Notes: a model not told the origin generated them from the letters alone. Counted from the first letter of the stretch, positions 1 to 9,831 are shown. The stretch: 64,000 nt of DNA from Paenibacillus castaneae (GCF_002884445.1 NZ_KZ614144.1:5355212-5419211); one strand, 5' to 3'. Numbers and translations: made by a program.

Positions 1-125
1 TGTGCTTGTTTAATTCCATTTCCAGAAAGCGGCGTATCATGAGGACGTCTTGCATAATGCTTCCAATAAGCTTCATCTTCTAAATCGAGTCTCATTCCAT
101 GTCGCAAAAGTAAGATTTTGTCCAT
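1..125 (-). CDS. Histidine phosphatase family protein, N-terminal fragment
   Basis: Only the first 41 codons lie in the window. The start ATG is preceded by an AAGGAGGAAT ribosome binding site. The translation begins MDKILLLRHGMRLDLEDEAY and continues to DTPLSGNGIKQA. The RHG triad close to the N-terminus contains the phosphohistidine of the histidine phosphatase (phosphoglycerate-mutase-like) superfamily, and a D-x-PLSxxGxxQA segment follows it in that family. It is downstream of, and on the same strand as, the solute-binding lipoprotein gene, about 45 bases away, so the two may be co-transcribed. Substrate cannot be predicted from a fragment. Confidence 0.75.
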   Translation of the reverse strand, partial: MDKILLLRHGMRLDLEDEAYWKHYARRPHDTPLSGNGIKQA

Positions 126-170
126 TATTTGAAATTCCTCCTTACAGATGACAGACGTCACCCTACTCAC

Positions 171-1826
171 TTATTTGGACCTGTACCAGTCATTTACTTC
201 TTTTGTAATATCATCTCCACCTTGGCTCTTCCATTGCTCTACAAAAGTATCAAAGGTATTAATGTCTGCCCCTTCGACAATGCTGATAAATGTTTCTTGA
301 AAAAGCTTATCCAGGTTGGCTTGTTTCGTTGCCATTGTCTCGGTTGGCGTACCGAAAAATTCATTATTAATCCATAGATTATTTTTTGTAAGTTTTGCGT
401 AGAGCCCAAGAGAGCCATTTACTCCATATTCCTTGCCAACACCCCATGAATCTTCACCTTCGTTTTTAATCATTTCATAAATCTGAACCGCCGCTGGATG
501 CAGTTTTGAAGTGTCGCCCGAAGCCAATGCAGCTTCAATCGCTGCTTGGAATTGAATGTTTTTCCCCCACGGTTCAGAAACTACAGGAGCGATCTTCCAC
601 AAGGAGCTTCCTTCAGGATCGACTGTAGGATTGTCACCCCAATAATGTTCCGCCTGCAAGTTCAGCATTTTAATCAATGCTTCTGGATTCGAATAGCCTT
701 TTTTAAGTACATAGAAACTGCTTGCCGATACCACATTTTTTAGATGCAAAGCAGGCTTATCGTCTATAGAGACAAAAGCAAACGCATCCCATTCCGCTTC
801 CTGATCATTATCTTTGGTCATAAACAGCGGCCATTCAGGAGCCCACCATTTGCCGAAGCTAATTCCTACTTTTCCGGTAACTAGATCTTCCCGAGCTTTG
901 GCTCCGTCATCGTTAATCGTCCATTCTTTGTTGATCAGTCCCTTGCTCTTCATCTCCTGTAAGCTTTTCAAAGCCGCTTTCGTTTCCGGTTGAATCGTCC
1001 CGTTCACTAAATTTCCATTAGAGTCTTTGATCCAAGCGTCCGGATAAGCATGATATGCGGCGAAAAAACCGCTCAAGCTATACATATCCCATGATTCTAA
1101 TCCCGCTTGAAAACCATAGTTTTTAGCTGGATCCAAAGCTTTAAACGCTTCCGCAATAGCAATGATATCCTGAAATGTCTTTGGTTCCTGTATATTCAAT
1201 TTTTTCAGCCAATCCGTCCGGATCCACATTATGTTTCCTTCTTCCGCAGGGTTAAGCAGTTGGGGAATAAAGTAAAGCTTGCCATCTCTCTTCAATGGCT
1301 CCAACGCTTCTTCCGGCAACAGCTCTCTAACTAATGGGGAAGCATGTTCGTAGAAAACATCGGTGATGTCTTCTGCAAGACCCGCTCGGATAATCTGGTC
1401 CAACTGATTATATTCTGTATGATGCACTGTGAAAAGATCCGGCAATTCATTTGTAATGATTAGCGAGTTCAATTTCTGAGTGTACTCGCTGCTTGCTGCC
1501 ATTGCGAGTGTTACATTGAGTTTAATTCCAAGCTCTTCTTCAACAAGCCTTGTCCACTTATTATCCTTTGTCGTTTGTCCATCAGGAAAGTTAACGTCTG
1601 AATCCACTCTTCCCACTGCAAAATCCAGTTTAAGCGGCGGATCGTATTTACCGGAAGAGATTGAGCCAGAATTTGTTCCGTTCTCCTGCTCTCCGACTAC
1701 TGATGAATCGTTACCCTTCGGTGGAGCTGTGTTATCAGCCGTATTATTCGCAGACTTAGAGCTGCAAGATGCCACCAAGAACATAACAAGCGCAATCACC
1801 ATAAAATTAAAAAAAGTTTTTTTCAT
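171..1826 (-). CDS. Extracellular solute-binding lipoprotein (LplA-like)
   Basis: Binding lipoprotein of an ABC importer, probably for an oligosaccharide. I place the start at the internal ATG (MKKTFFNFM) because AAGGGGG lies 7 bases upstream of it; the longer form starting at 1853 has no such site. Residues 1-20 are a lipoprotein signal ending in a lipobox (VASC, lipidated Cys at about 21), followed by a Ser/Asn/Gly-rich linker. The mature part resembles the large (about 550 residue) family 1 binding proteins common in Paenibacillus: a PDLFTVHHTEYNQL region, an aromatic-rich centre (WIRTDWLKKLNI), and GISFGKWWAPEWP. No permease is in the window; partners may lie beyond the left edge. The upstream region is shared with the giant exoprotein gene. 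Confidence 0.85.
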   Translation of the reverse strand: MKKTFFNFMVIALVMFLVASCSSKSANNTADNTAPPKGNDSSVVGEQENGTNSGSISSGKYDPPLKLDFAVGRVDSDVNFPDGQTTKDNKWTRLVEEELGIKLNVTLAMAASSEYTQKLNSLIITNELPDLFTVHHTEYNQLDQIIRAGLAEDITDVFYEHASPLVRELLPEEALEPLKRDGKLYFIPQLLNPAEEGNIMWIRTDWLKKLNIQEPKTFQDIIAIAEAFKALDPAKNYGFQAGLESWDMYSLSGFFAAYHAYPDAWIKDSNGNLVNGTIQPETKAALKSLQEMKSKGLINKEWTINDDGAKAREDLVTGKVGISFGKWWAPEWPLFMTKDNDQEAEWDAFAFVSIDDKPALHLKNVVSASSFYVLKKGYSNPEALIKMLNLQAEHYWGDNPTVDPEGSSLWKIAPVVSEPWGKNIQFQAAIEAALASGDTSKLHPAAVQIYEMIKNEGEDSWGVGKEYGVNGSLGLYAKLTKNNLWINNEFFGTPTETMATKQANLDKLFQETFISIVEGADINTFDTFVEQWKSQGGDDITKEVNDWYRSK

Positions 1827-2173
1827 GTTAATCCCCCTTATAATTTTATTCATGCGTTAACTCCCTTGAAATGTATGCGCTTACTTACTAAAGTGAAAGG
1901 ACCCTATATTTAATCCGACAGAGCTTCTTTTAAATAAATATTAAATTTTCACACCTCCATTTAATTCTGTATTTAGAATAATATTTCTATATAACGAATA
2001 TACGACCTAAAAATACCATACACTCTTCCAATAATCAAGAGAAAAGTACTTTTTATGTGAAAAAATTATATTTAGATACTTTAGAGAACCCTCAGTTGAT
2101 GTTTATATCGTAATGAAAAAAGCCCGAGTTAACATCCACCCGGACTTTCTTGTATTTGAAAGGGTTGTTCAAA
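1827..2173 (-). promoter_or_regulatory. Promoter region of the binding-lipoprotein gene, similar to that at 8768-9120
   Basis: A gene-free stretch of 347 bases. Reading the minus strand it contains TTGATT (a possible -35), GGTATT (a possible -10), the imperfect palindrome TTCTAAATACAGAA, a GGAGGTGTG block, and AAGTAAGCGCATACAT at 1871-1886 close to the gene. The same blocks occur in the same order upstream of the 2197-residue protein. AAGTAAGCGCATACAT differs by about one position from a catabolite-responsive (cre) consensus. No protein-coding signal was seen. Confidence 0.5.
2116..2150 (-). terminator. Intrinsic terminator of the giant exoprotein gene
   Basis: On the minus strand, AAGTCCGGG and CTCGGGCTT form an imperfect stem around TGGATGTTAA, followed by TTTTTTC. 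It lies 25-60 bases after the stop codon at 2174. Confidence 0.7.
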
Positions 2174-5100
2174 TTAATTTATAAAATCTGCTTGAAGCAA
2201 TAGTCTTAAAATCACTGCAGCTGCTTGTGCCCTAGTTGCCGATTCCTTCGGCTGTAACTGGCCATTGGGCATACCTAAGAGTAGCCCGCTATTAACTGCA
2301 TCCGCGACCTCCTGCTTCGCCCATCCCGCTATTTGATCGGAATCTGTGAATGCAGCAAGTGATGTCGTCGTTCCTTGGGCCAACGGCTTGCCAGCTATAG
2401 ACATTGCTTTATTCAGAATAATGGCTATTTCCTCTCGTGTGATCACATCATTCGGCCGGAAGTTGCCATCAGTTCCCCCTTTCACCAAACCTAGCACCAC
2501 TGCTTTCTCGATCGTCCCGGCATACCATGCGTTTGCTGAAACATCTTGGAATGATGATAACGAGGATTCTGGCGAAAAGCCTAATGCGCGCATAATTAAT
2601 GAAGTAAACTCAGCGCGTGTAATATTCCGATCAGGCATATATTCAGCATCGCTCGTTCCGAACACAATCCATTTGGAGGCCAGTCTTTCAATGTCTTCCT
2701 TCGCCCAATGCCCTTGCAGATCCCCAAACGATTTGTTCATTTCCAGGATAGCGTATCGGCTATTGCTTGGACTATAGAAAGTAACTTCCTTCCCATTAAA
2801 TACAGCCGGTACGAATGTGAACGTCCCATCATTCTCGATCCTGACAACAGTTGCATATCGACCGTCAACAGCCGTATCAAGAAGCACTGTATGCGGAGTA
2901 TAAATACCATTAAAGTTCGTAACCTCAACTTTACGGCCATCCACTTCTGCAAATACCATAAATTCGATTACTTTTCCAATGATGGTACCTTTCGATGATT
3001 GGATCGACTTCGCTACGGCTTGTTGCTGTTGCTCCGGCAGCTCGGTCATGGTTACAACAAGCTTCCAAGCACTGCTTCCCAACTGCTGTTCTAACGTATG
3101 AATATCAATGGCTCCAACTGGAAGTGTTATTGTTGCAATCGGAGAAGTCACGGTAATACTTTTCCCTTGAGCTTGCTGTAAAGTAATGCTAGCTGTTGCT
3201 GTATCTCCCTTCATTGAAGCCGTAACCGAGATGGTGCCATTACCGTGATCAATGATTTCCTGTCTGGTATCCTCATCTCTAGGTGCTTGTGGATTATGAT
3301 TATCGGTATCCGTCGGCGGAGCCGCATTCGCTCTTGTCACAACGATCGAATACTTCTTCTTCGTACCGTCTTGAGCCGTTACTGTAACTGTGATTGTATT
3401 CGCCCCTACTGCCAGATTGCTGACCGTATTATTCTTTACAATCAACAAGTCTCCACCTATTAATTCAATCGTAGCACCTGCATCCGTTGAACTAGCGGTG
3501 ATTGTAACAGATGTTGTGGCGTTAGGTACATTCAATGAATAGCTTCGCACATCCGCTGAGAATCCGTTAACCGTTAATCCATTTACCTTTAGATCACTCA
3601 AATCCGCGTTCGATGAAAGTTGGGTGTCTTGAATCTCACTGAGTTTATTCCCAAGTTTAATACGGGCTGCTTCGAGCGCCTCTGGAGACTGGTTCCAACT
3701 CTCGAAATCAGTTGCGATACCCTTGCTGATCTCTAATGCCCATTCGCCATATCCTGCTTCCTTCAACATTTCAATGTAGTCATAATCATAGATTCCATCT
3801 CTAATGACTTTGAGCCTTAAGGATGGAGCTATTCCTGCCAGACCGGCCTGTTCGCCTGGATAGATGAGAATACCGTCGCCTGGAACATTCTTGCTCGCTT
3901 CACTGGCATTCACACTCGTCCATGGATCACTGGACCAGAAATTGATTGTCCAATAGAGCAAACCATTCGACCCGATGCTTTGGTTAATAAATCCCTGACT
4001 TATTCTATAATTAATCGGTGCGTAGTCCATCGCCCATTTCGGAGAATACTTGTCCTGGGATAATGCGGTATACGTCCATACCATCGCACCTTTATCCTGC
4101 GCTTCTCGGACTACAGCTTTATTATCTTTATAGTAATCGTTAAGAATAGCATAGATGTCGACAATCGGCTTGCCTTCGCCTCCGAGATCCTCATCGGTTA
4201 ACAAATCGGAATACGGCTTCGTGACCACCAGCTGCTTCACTCCTGCTTGATGCAGGTGATCTGCCCACTCTTTCAACGTGCTGCGGAAATGATCATGGTA
4301 GGCCGGGTTATCATAAATATACTCAATTTCATCCGCAGTGTAATTATAGAGCAACAACCGGGGATCATGTTTTATCACCTCTGCAAGAATTTCATCTACA
4401 GTAGGAGGCGGATCCATTTCTGTTGCACCCCAATCGGCATTGCTCCAGAAATCCGTGTTCAATGACTTGAGCCCCATCGCTATAAGCTCGTCTTCATCCT
4501 CCGGATTCACGCCGGATTCAGGGTTGATTCTATTTCTGAGCAATTCCTTATGGACATTCACATCCCGCTTATAGTCATGAGCAGTTGCGTAATCTCCAGG
4601 GGGCTTATCTGCACCTTCACCCCTGATGCCGAATGACGTATGAAGATACGATTTCACTGGCATGACAAAATTCCATACGTTTAGGCTCACCTCTCCAGTG
4701 ACCTGTCCAGCAGATGTCTGCACCGTATACGTTCCCGTATAGTTGCCTGGAGCCGCATCCGACGGGACATTTACATCTGCCCAGAAAGGCATATTTTCTC
4801 CAGCAGCTACTGTATAGGGTATAGCTTTATACTGCGCACTTGCTGATGGCGCTTTTCCGGTGACTGGATCGATGAACGGAATCAACGCATCCGGGAACCA
4901 GTCATCGTCAAGCCTATTATTCGTGCCTCCCTGACCGCCCGACGTATGTTTTCCTACTTTAATAAAATGCTCGCGGAACAGATCAATGTGGGAGCTGTCA
5001 ATCACACTGCCCCCGGGACCCGACAGATTCGATATGTTCACACCCGTTATATCAAAAGCTTCATTGTCCGGTGCTTTGACAACAATTTGAAAGGATGTCG

Positions 5101-8100
5101 TTTCTCCTTTCGCAGCATACATTTCCGCAGATGTTATACTGCCTATTTCGGACACTTTTCTCGCCCTGTCCAGGCTTCCCAGCGTCCATACATTAAATTC
5201 ATTGTCAGTTGGTTCTGGCTCTGGCTCTCCAGAGATTGTGTAGTGAAGCGAAACGGGATTTCCAAAGAAATTGTGATGTTTAATAATTGCTTTTACGACC
5301 GTATCCTTAGAAATAGTAAAAGGTGACTTATACTCAATGCCTGTTGTAGGATCGCTGCCGTCAGTCGTGTAAAATATTTTATAGCTTGCATCCGTAACAG
5401 CAATTCCTGCACCTGTCTTAGTCAACGTCACTGTTGTGGCAGGACTCGGAGATCCGATTATATCCGTTGCTCTGAAATCATGAAGCACTGCGTTGCCGCC
5501 AACACTGCCATTTAGGACTGTGCTTCCGAGCAGGATATAATCTCCGCGATAAAGTGCCGTTTCTTTATTCGCGACTGTACTGTTCTCAATAGAGATAACA
5601 GACCCTGCATCATACGAATAGATGGTACGTGCACCTTCTGCCGAAACTTGTGAATTTTTAATATGAATCTTAGCATTGCTGTTGTCAATCACAATTACAC
5701 CTGATGAACCGAAAAATGGTATTTCAGAAATAATTTTTGCATTATTCACATGAAGTATCGGATTGCTTGTCAAATAAATGAACCTGCTCGTTATCGTATT
5801 ATCGGCAGCTTGTTTCAAGGTAATATTATCACCTATTGTCAATGCTCCTCCAACCAGCTCTAGGTAAATATTACCCTTCATTTTGATGGTTACTGGATGA
5901 TCGGCCCTTAGGGTAATATTACCGCCGTCAAATACGATCTTTCCTAGGTTATCATCTCCGTCGAAACTATCCGTAATTGTAATTGTACCTGTTCCGCTGC
6001 CAATCTCCGCAATTCTGAAGCGCAGCTCAGCAAGGGTAGCAGCCGTGAAGCCATCACCCACACCCGGTGCAGCTAGGAACGTAATTGCAGCTTGAAGTGC
6101 TTGCAAGGCGTTATCTATCTCATCCTGAAGAACTCGAGAATCATTGGCGATTCGCTGTGCATTCGCAAGGGCTTCGGCAAAATTCGCCCAACTGAATGCC
6201 GTGTAATCAGCATCAACCTTCGCATTCGTCCCCGTCACGCTTTCTATAGCTGCAATAAGATCAAATTTATCGATGAAAGGATAAGGGAAGCCTTGGCTGG
6301 CAATTTTCTGTAAATTTGGATAGCCTTTTGCATTGCTGCTGGCTACCGTTTGCCATTTCCAAGTATCTGTGAAATTCCAAGAAAGTGAATTAAATGTAGC
6401 TTGTTGATAGAAATCTTCTTCAGCTTTCTCTCCTATTACTCCTCTTTGAGCGACAAAAGCTGTTCCATCCACACCCTCAATATCTTTCCAAACGATGTTA
6501 TCTGTTATGGATGCAGAAGCATGGGCAGCTCCATATAATTTACCAATGGAAGTGCCTGATATTCTCATATTGATAGCCGCATTATTTTTGACTACTCCAA
6601 TTGAAGAGTTGATGTTCCCTACAACTCCTCCTGCAATAGCACCGGAGGCCTTCGTCGCCTTTACTTCCCCAGTTGCATAAGAATTCTCGACACGTGATTT
6701 TTTAGTAGTACTTGTCTGCTCAACAATAGAACCAACAATTCCACCTACTTCGCTCAAGCCCTCCACCACTGCTATCGAATAACTATTCCTAATCTCGCCA
6801 TCGGATGTGCTACTGTTGTTTCTCATTCTGCCGGCTATTCCCCCGGCAAAGGTATTCGTACTTGTAATGCGACCCGTCACATAAGTATTTTCAATTAAGC
6901 CGCCTGAGTTCATACCGACAATGCCACCCGTGCTGCTGATACTGCTAGAGTAATCAACATTTAAGAGACCCAAGTTTTTAATGACACCACGAGCTGAGCC
7001 ACTGGAACCTAAATATCCGAAGAGTCCGACATAGGAGATTACATTTCCTGATTCCCATCCTGGATCATACACAATTTTCAAGTTTTTTATAACCTTATAA
7101 TTACCATCGAATGTACCGGTAAAATAGGTGCTCGAACCAGCTCCATCTCCAATCGGTCGATAACCTTTAATATTTTTCATATCAATGTCATTCGTCAGCT
7201 TATAAGAGCCGTTATACGGTAATTTATTAAATCCCGTCCCCATATTTTTGCTCATATACCAAAGCTGCTCTGCTGTACTAATTTGATAAACCCCATCTAC
7301 CAATGGCGGGAAATTCTCATCCTCTACACGGTCTGGAGATTCAGGCGGTATCCAATTGTCAAGGTTTTTCGGCAATGGTTGATTGATCGTATAGCTTTCA
7401 ATAACTTCAAATTCACCATTTACCGCATTTCTGTTTTTGGCTATAACTGAGATTGCATCCTTGCTCACATGAACCGTATGGTAGCCGCTTTTAATTTCAT
7501 CTTCATGAATAGCAGTATACGAACCGGCAATTGACGGATTAAATTTGTAGCCCTCACTAGACCATGCAGAACCGCCAGTAATGTATGTCGTACCTTCGCC
7601 CTTTTCAACAACTTTATCGTTATACATCGGATGTGTTCTCAGATACATATGGTCATGACCGGATAATGAAAGATCGATTCCGGCATCATCGAATGCTTTC
7701 GCAATGTCCCGATAGTGAGAAATATGATCTCTACGACCAAGATATAGCCCATGATGATAAGTGGCTATCTTCCATTTCGCATCCGAATTTTTGACTACTG
7801 TTTTCATCCAGTCCAGTTGTGGTTGAATCGTATTCCATGGTAATTGATCGAAAATATTAAGCACTATGAACAATACGTCACCATATTCGAAGGAATAAGA
7901 CGTGCCATCCAATATTTTGGCAGCGGCACCTACTACGACGGGCTTGTCACCAGCAGCGCCAGTAACGGCAGGTCCATTCTCAGGTGTATTGAATCTTGCT
8001 TTGAAATTCGTGAAATACGGATCTGGAGATTCCCAATTGAGGAAGCCATCGCTCGGGTTGCCTTCATATTCGTGATTCCCGATAGTCGAAACGAGCGGTG

Positions 8101-8767
8101 TTTTCGTCAATTTATCCTGAATGGACTCAAAGAAGCCCGACCATTGCTCCGACTTATAAGAGTGATTCACAAGATCGCCACTAATTAGCGCGAATGCAGG
8201 ATCGGGCACATCTTTATAAGCTTCATTCATAGCTGGCTCCAGTGTATCCATGTAACCGGAATAATTATCTCTCTGTGGGTCCGTAAGAAACAGGAAAGTA
8301 AAATCTTCAACAATTGCTGGTCTAGTCTTGAAAGTATACATTTCACTCCAATTCTCTGCACCGTCTCCTAATCTATAGACATACTCGGTATCGGCTGCCA
8401 AACTAGAGATTTCAACCTTATGCCCGTGTACAGGATCGCTCGAGCCTAGGTTAATATCAGCCTTGACGTATGTTCCAACCTTTCGATATTGAAACGTATG
8501 GTTCTCGGTATAATACACTTTAGGCGCATATTCGATAACCGTGTCCTTGATATCTGTATTTGTAATCCAATTAAATCTCAAATTAATAGATTCATTCGAA
8601 TGGTCATCATACATAAATGTAATTTGAGTTGGTGAGACTCCTACCGAAGTGACCGTATTTACGCTTCCCTCCGCTTGACCAATTGGTGGAAAGCAGGAAA
8701 GTAAAATTACCAAGGATAGGATCATACTCATACTTTTTTTAAATGACGAACTGGTTTTTAATTTCAA
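2174..8767 (-). CDS. Giant S-layer-anchored multidomain protein: metallophosphoesterase, GLUG repeats, FIVAR, DUF4091 hydrolase-like region, three SLH domains
   Basis: A 2197-residue exported surface protein. Visible order (approximate residues): signal peptide 1-32; purple-acid-phosphatase-like Fn3 domain 40-150; calcineurin-like phosphoesterase 155-440 with LTDPQRD, SGDLVNHS, GNHEYEG and LSGHDHMY metal-ligand motifs; GLUG-type repeats 495-810 (repeated GGIVG and GGIAGRM turns); FIVAR helices 830-900; a Gly/Ile-rich beta-helix-like stretch 910-1100; a chitobiase C-terminal-like domain 1110-1180 (YTTDGSDPTTG); a DUF4091 region 1190-1710 ending near LKVIRDGIYDYDYIEML; a cadherin-like beta sandwich 1715-1810; a spacer; and three SLH domains from about 2014 to the end (GHWAKEDIERLA). 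SLH domains bind pyruvylated wall polymer. DUF4091 is related to GH123-type glycosidases, so the protein may combine phosphatase and glycosidase activity; the substrate is unknown. Confidence 0.85.
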   Translation of the reverse strand: MKLKTSSSFKKSMSMILSLVILLSCFPPIGQAEGSVNTVTSVGVSPTQITFMYDDHSNESINLRFNWITNTDIKDTVIEYAPKVYYTENHTFQYRKVGTYVKADINLGSSDPVHGHKVEISSLAADTEYVYRLGDGAENWSEMYTFKTRPAIVEDFTFLFLTDPQRDNYSGYMDTLEPAMNEAYKDVPDPAFALISGDLVNHSYKSEQWSGFFESIQDKLTKTPLVSTIGNHEYEGNPSDGFLNWESPDPYFTNFKARFNTPENGPAVTGAAGDKPVVVGAAAKILDGTSYSFEYGDVLFIVLNIFDQLPWNTIQPQLDWMKTVVKNSDAKWKIATYHHGLYLGRRDHISHYRDIAKAFDDAGIDLSLSGHDHMYLRTHPMYNDKVVEKGEGTTYITGGSAWSSEGYKFNPSIAGSYTAIHEDEIKSGYHTVHVSKDAISVIAKNRNAVNGEFEVIESYTINQPLPKNLDNWIPPESPDRVEDENFPPLVDGVYQISTAEQLWYMSKNMGTGFNKLPYNGSYKLTNDIDMKNIKGYRPIGDGAGSSTYFTGTFDGNYKVIKNLKIVYDPGWESGNVISYVGLFGYLGSSGSARGVIKNLGLLNVDYSSSISSTGGIVGMNSGGLIENTYVTGRITSTNTFAGGIAGRMRNNSSTSDGEIRNSYSIAVVEGLSEVGGIVGSIVEQTSTTKKSRVENSYATGEVKATKASGAIAGGVVGNINSSIGVVKNNAAINMRISGTSIGKLYGAAHASASITDNIVWKDIEGVDGTAFVAQRGVIGEKAEEDFYQQATFNSLSWNFTDTWKWQTVASSNAKGYPNLQKIASQGFPYPFIDKFDLIAAIESVTGTNAKVDADYTAFSWANFAEALANAQRIANDSRVLQDEIDNALQALQAAITFLAAPGVGDGFTAATLAELRFRIAEIGSGTGTITITDSFDGDDNLGKIVFDGGNITLRADHPVTIKMKGNIYLELVGGALTIGDNITLKQAADNTITSRFIYLTSNPILHVNNAKIISEIPFFGSSGVIVIDNSNAKIHIKNSQVSAEGARTIYSYDAGSVISIENSTVANKETALYRGDYILLGSTVLNGSVGGNAVLHDFRATDIIGSPSPATTVTLTKTGAGIAVTDASYKIFYTTDGSDPTTGIEYKSPFTISKDTVVKAIIKHHNFFGNPVSLHYTISGEPEPEPTDNEFNVWTLGSLDRARKVSEIGSITSAEMYAAKGETTSFQIVVKAPDNEAFDITGVNISNLSGPGGSVIDSSHIDLFREHFIKVGKHTSGGQGGTNNRLDDDWFPDALIPFIDPVTGKAPSASAQYKAIPYTVAAGENMPFWADVNVPSDAAPGNYTGTYTVQTSAGQVTGEVSLNVWNFVMPVKSYLHTSFGIRGEGADKPPGDYATAHDYKRDVNVHKELLRNRINPESGVNPEDEDELIAMGLKSLNTDFWSNADWGATEMDPPPTVDEILAEVIKHDPRLLLYNYTADEIEYIYDNPAYHDHFRSTLKEWADHLHQAGVKQLVVTKPYSDLLTDEDLGGEGKPIVDIYAILNDYYKDNKAVVREAQDKGAMVWTYTALSQDKYSPKWAMDYAPINYRISQGFINQSIGSNGLLYWTINFWSSDPWTSVNASEASKNVPGDGILIYPGEQAGLAGIAPSLRLKVIRDGIYDYDYIEMLKEAGYGEWALEISKGIATDFESWNQSPEALEAARIKLGNKLSEIQDTQLSSNADLSDLKVNGLTVNGFSADVRSYSLNVPNATTSVTITASSTDAGATIELIGGDLLIVKNNTVSNLAVGANTITVTVTAQDGTKKKYSIVVTRANAAPPTDTDNHNPQAPRDEDTRQEIIDHGNGTISVTASMKGDTATASITLQQAQGKSITVTSPIATITLPVGAIDIHTLEQQLGSSAWKLVVTMTELPEQQQQAVAKSIQSSKGTIIGKVIEFMVFAEVDGRKVEVTNFNGIYTPHTVLLDTAVDGRYATVVRIENDGTFTFVPAVFNGKEVTFYSPSNSRYAILEMNKSFGDLQGHWAKEDIERLASKWIVFGTSDAEYMPDRNITRAEFTSLIMRALGFSPESSLSSFQDVSANAWYAGTIEKAVVLGLVKGGTDGNFRPNDVITREEIAIILNKAMSIAGKPLAQGTTTSLAAFTDSDQIAGWAKQEVADAVNSGLLLGMPNGQLQPKESATRAQAAAVILRLLLQADFIN

Positions 8768-9504
8768 GTCGATTGCCTCCTGTACAATTAATAATCACTC
8801 AATACTTTTTTGATAATAGGCCATAATTGTAGACTATCATGCAGTATTTTACTTTTTTATTGTAAAGAGCCTGACTTAACCTAATTTCCTCCTTCACTTT
8901 TGCTGCATACTGTCATAATCTCCGACTTAATGTTTGCGCTTACTTTTCTGACAATGCAGATCTTTCTACATAATTTTAACTATGCCTATTGAAAATAGAC
9001 CCTGTACACACCCCTTTTCGTTCTGTATACGGAATATATTTTCCTGATTATGAACTTACGTTCTAAAATTATCATATACTTTGTTATTAATCAAGAAAAA
9101 AAACTTCAAAATTGTAAATAGAAGTTTTCGTTAACAAAGTATTCATTTCTATTTTCAAGCGCTTGAGTTCTTCCTTTTACTTTAACTTTCAATTATGAAA
9201 AGACAATCAAAAAGCGGAGACACCATTGCCTGCCTTAGAAGAATGACCGCCTACTAATACTGCTTAAAATTTAAAATGTCTGCAACTCATACAAGGGAGG
9301 TCTAACGGCAACATAACCGCTGTTCCGTTACTTAAATAGCAAGGAATATGAGAGCAAAACGTCGAATGACAAAAATATGGTTATCGCTTCTTGCTTGTTT
9401 ACTCTTAATAAGATAAACACCACTTTTCGACAAACTTCTTTTCTCTACACTAAACGGTATGAAAGTTAAAGCAACGTAATCTGTAATAGGTGGAGTGAAT
9501 AATC
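8768..9504 (-). promoter_or_regulatory. Gene-free upstream region of the giant exoprotein gene
   Basis: About 740 bases with no credible gene. The part up to about 9120 carries, on the minus strand, TTGATT (-35-like), GATAAT (-10-like), the near-palindrome TTCCGTATACAGAA, GGGGTGTGTACA and AAGTAAGCGCAAACAT (8930-8945). All have counterparts upstream of the lipoprotein gene at 1827-2100. A perfect palindrome TCAAGCGCTTGA lies at about 9155-9166 and resembles a LacI/CcpA-type operator. An inverted-repeat element is at 9299-9331. The rest looks AT-rich and featureless. Confidence 0.45.
9299..9336. repeat. Short element GGTCTAACGG ... CCGTTAC, copy 1
   Basis: GGTCTAACGG, 16 bases, CCGTTACTTAAA. 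TAACGG and CCGTTA form an inverted repeat. A second copy at 10021-10053 has the same ends but a 10-base interior, and the two flank the decayed csaA gene. Function unknown. Confidence 0.45.
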
Positions 9505-9831
9505 GTGGCAACAATCAATGATTTTTTGAACTTAGATTCCCGTATAGGTACTGTGACTAAAGCAGAGCCTTTTCCAAAAGCACGAAAACCTGCAATAAAA
9601 TTAGAAATTGATTTTGGTGAAATCGGTATTAACGTTTTTTTGCCCAAATAACGAGAAGATATGAACGAGAACAACTTATAGGTAGTCAAGTGTCGCAATA
9701 GTAAATTTTCCAGTAAGACGAATTGCTGGTTTTGAATCTGCAGTGTTGGTAATTTGAGGTGTTCCAGAGGAAGTGATGTTGTACTATTGAAACCAAATGA
9801 GCCAGTTAAAAATGGTACACCGATTGCCTAA
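9505..9831 (+). pseudogene. csaA: csaA pseudogene (tRNA-binding-domain chaperone CsaA), three frameshifts and a stop
   Basis: The first 48 codons from GTG read MATINDFLNLDSRIGT ... KLEIDFGEIGI, matching the N-terminus of CsaA, a dimeric OB-fold protein of about 110 residues. The rest is recovered by frame changes: AQITRRYEREQLIG, then AIVNFPVRRIAGFESAVLVI, an in-frame TGA where the family has Gly, then GVPEE, and after a last shift DVVLLKPNEPVKNGTPIA and a stop. The lesions are best explained by three single-base deletions (after ATTAA at about 9632, near 9690, near 9768) plus one nonsense change. Restoring three bases gives 109 codons, the family length. An AGGTGG ribosome binding site remains upstream. 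The protein is not expected to be made. Confidence 0.88.

Noticed and set aside
9332..9698. Two minus-strand ORFs of 60 and 82 codons
   Set aside because: They run opposite to and across the csaA pseudogene, lack ribosome binding sites and show no family features.
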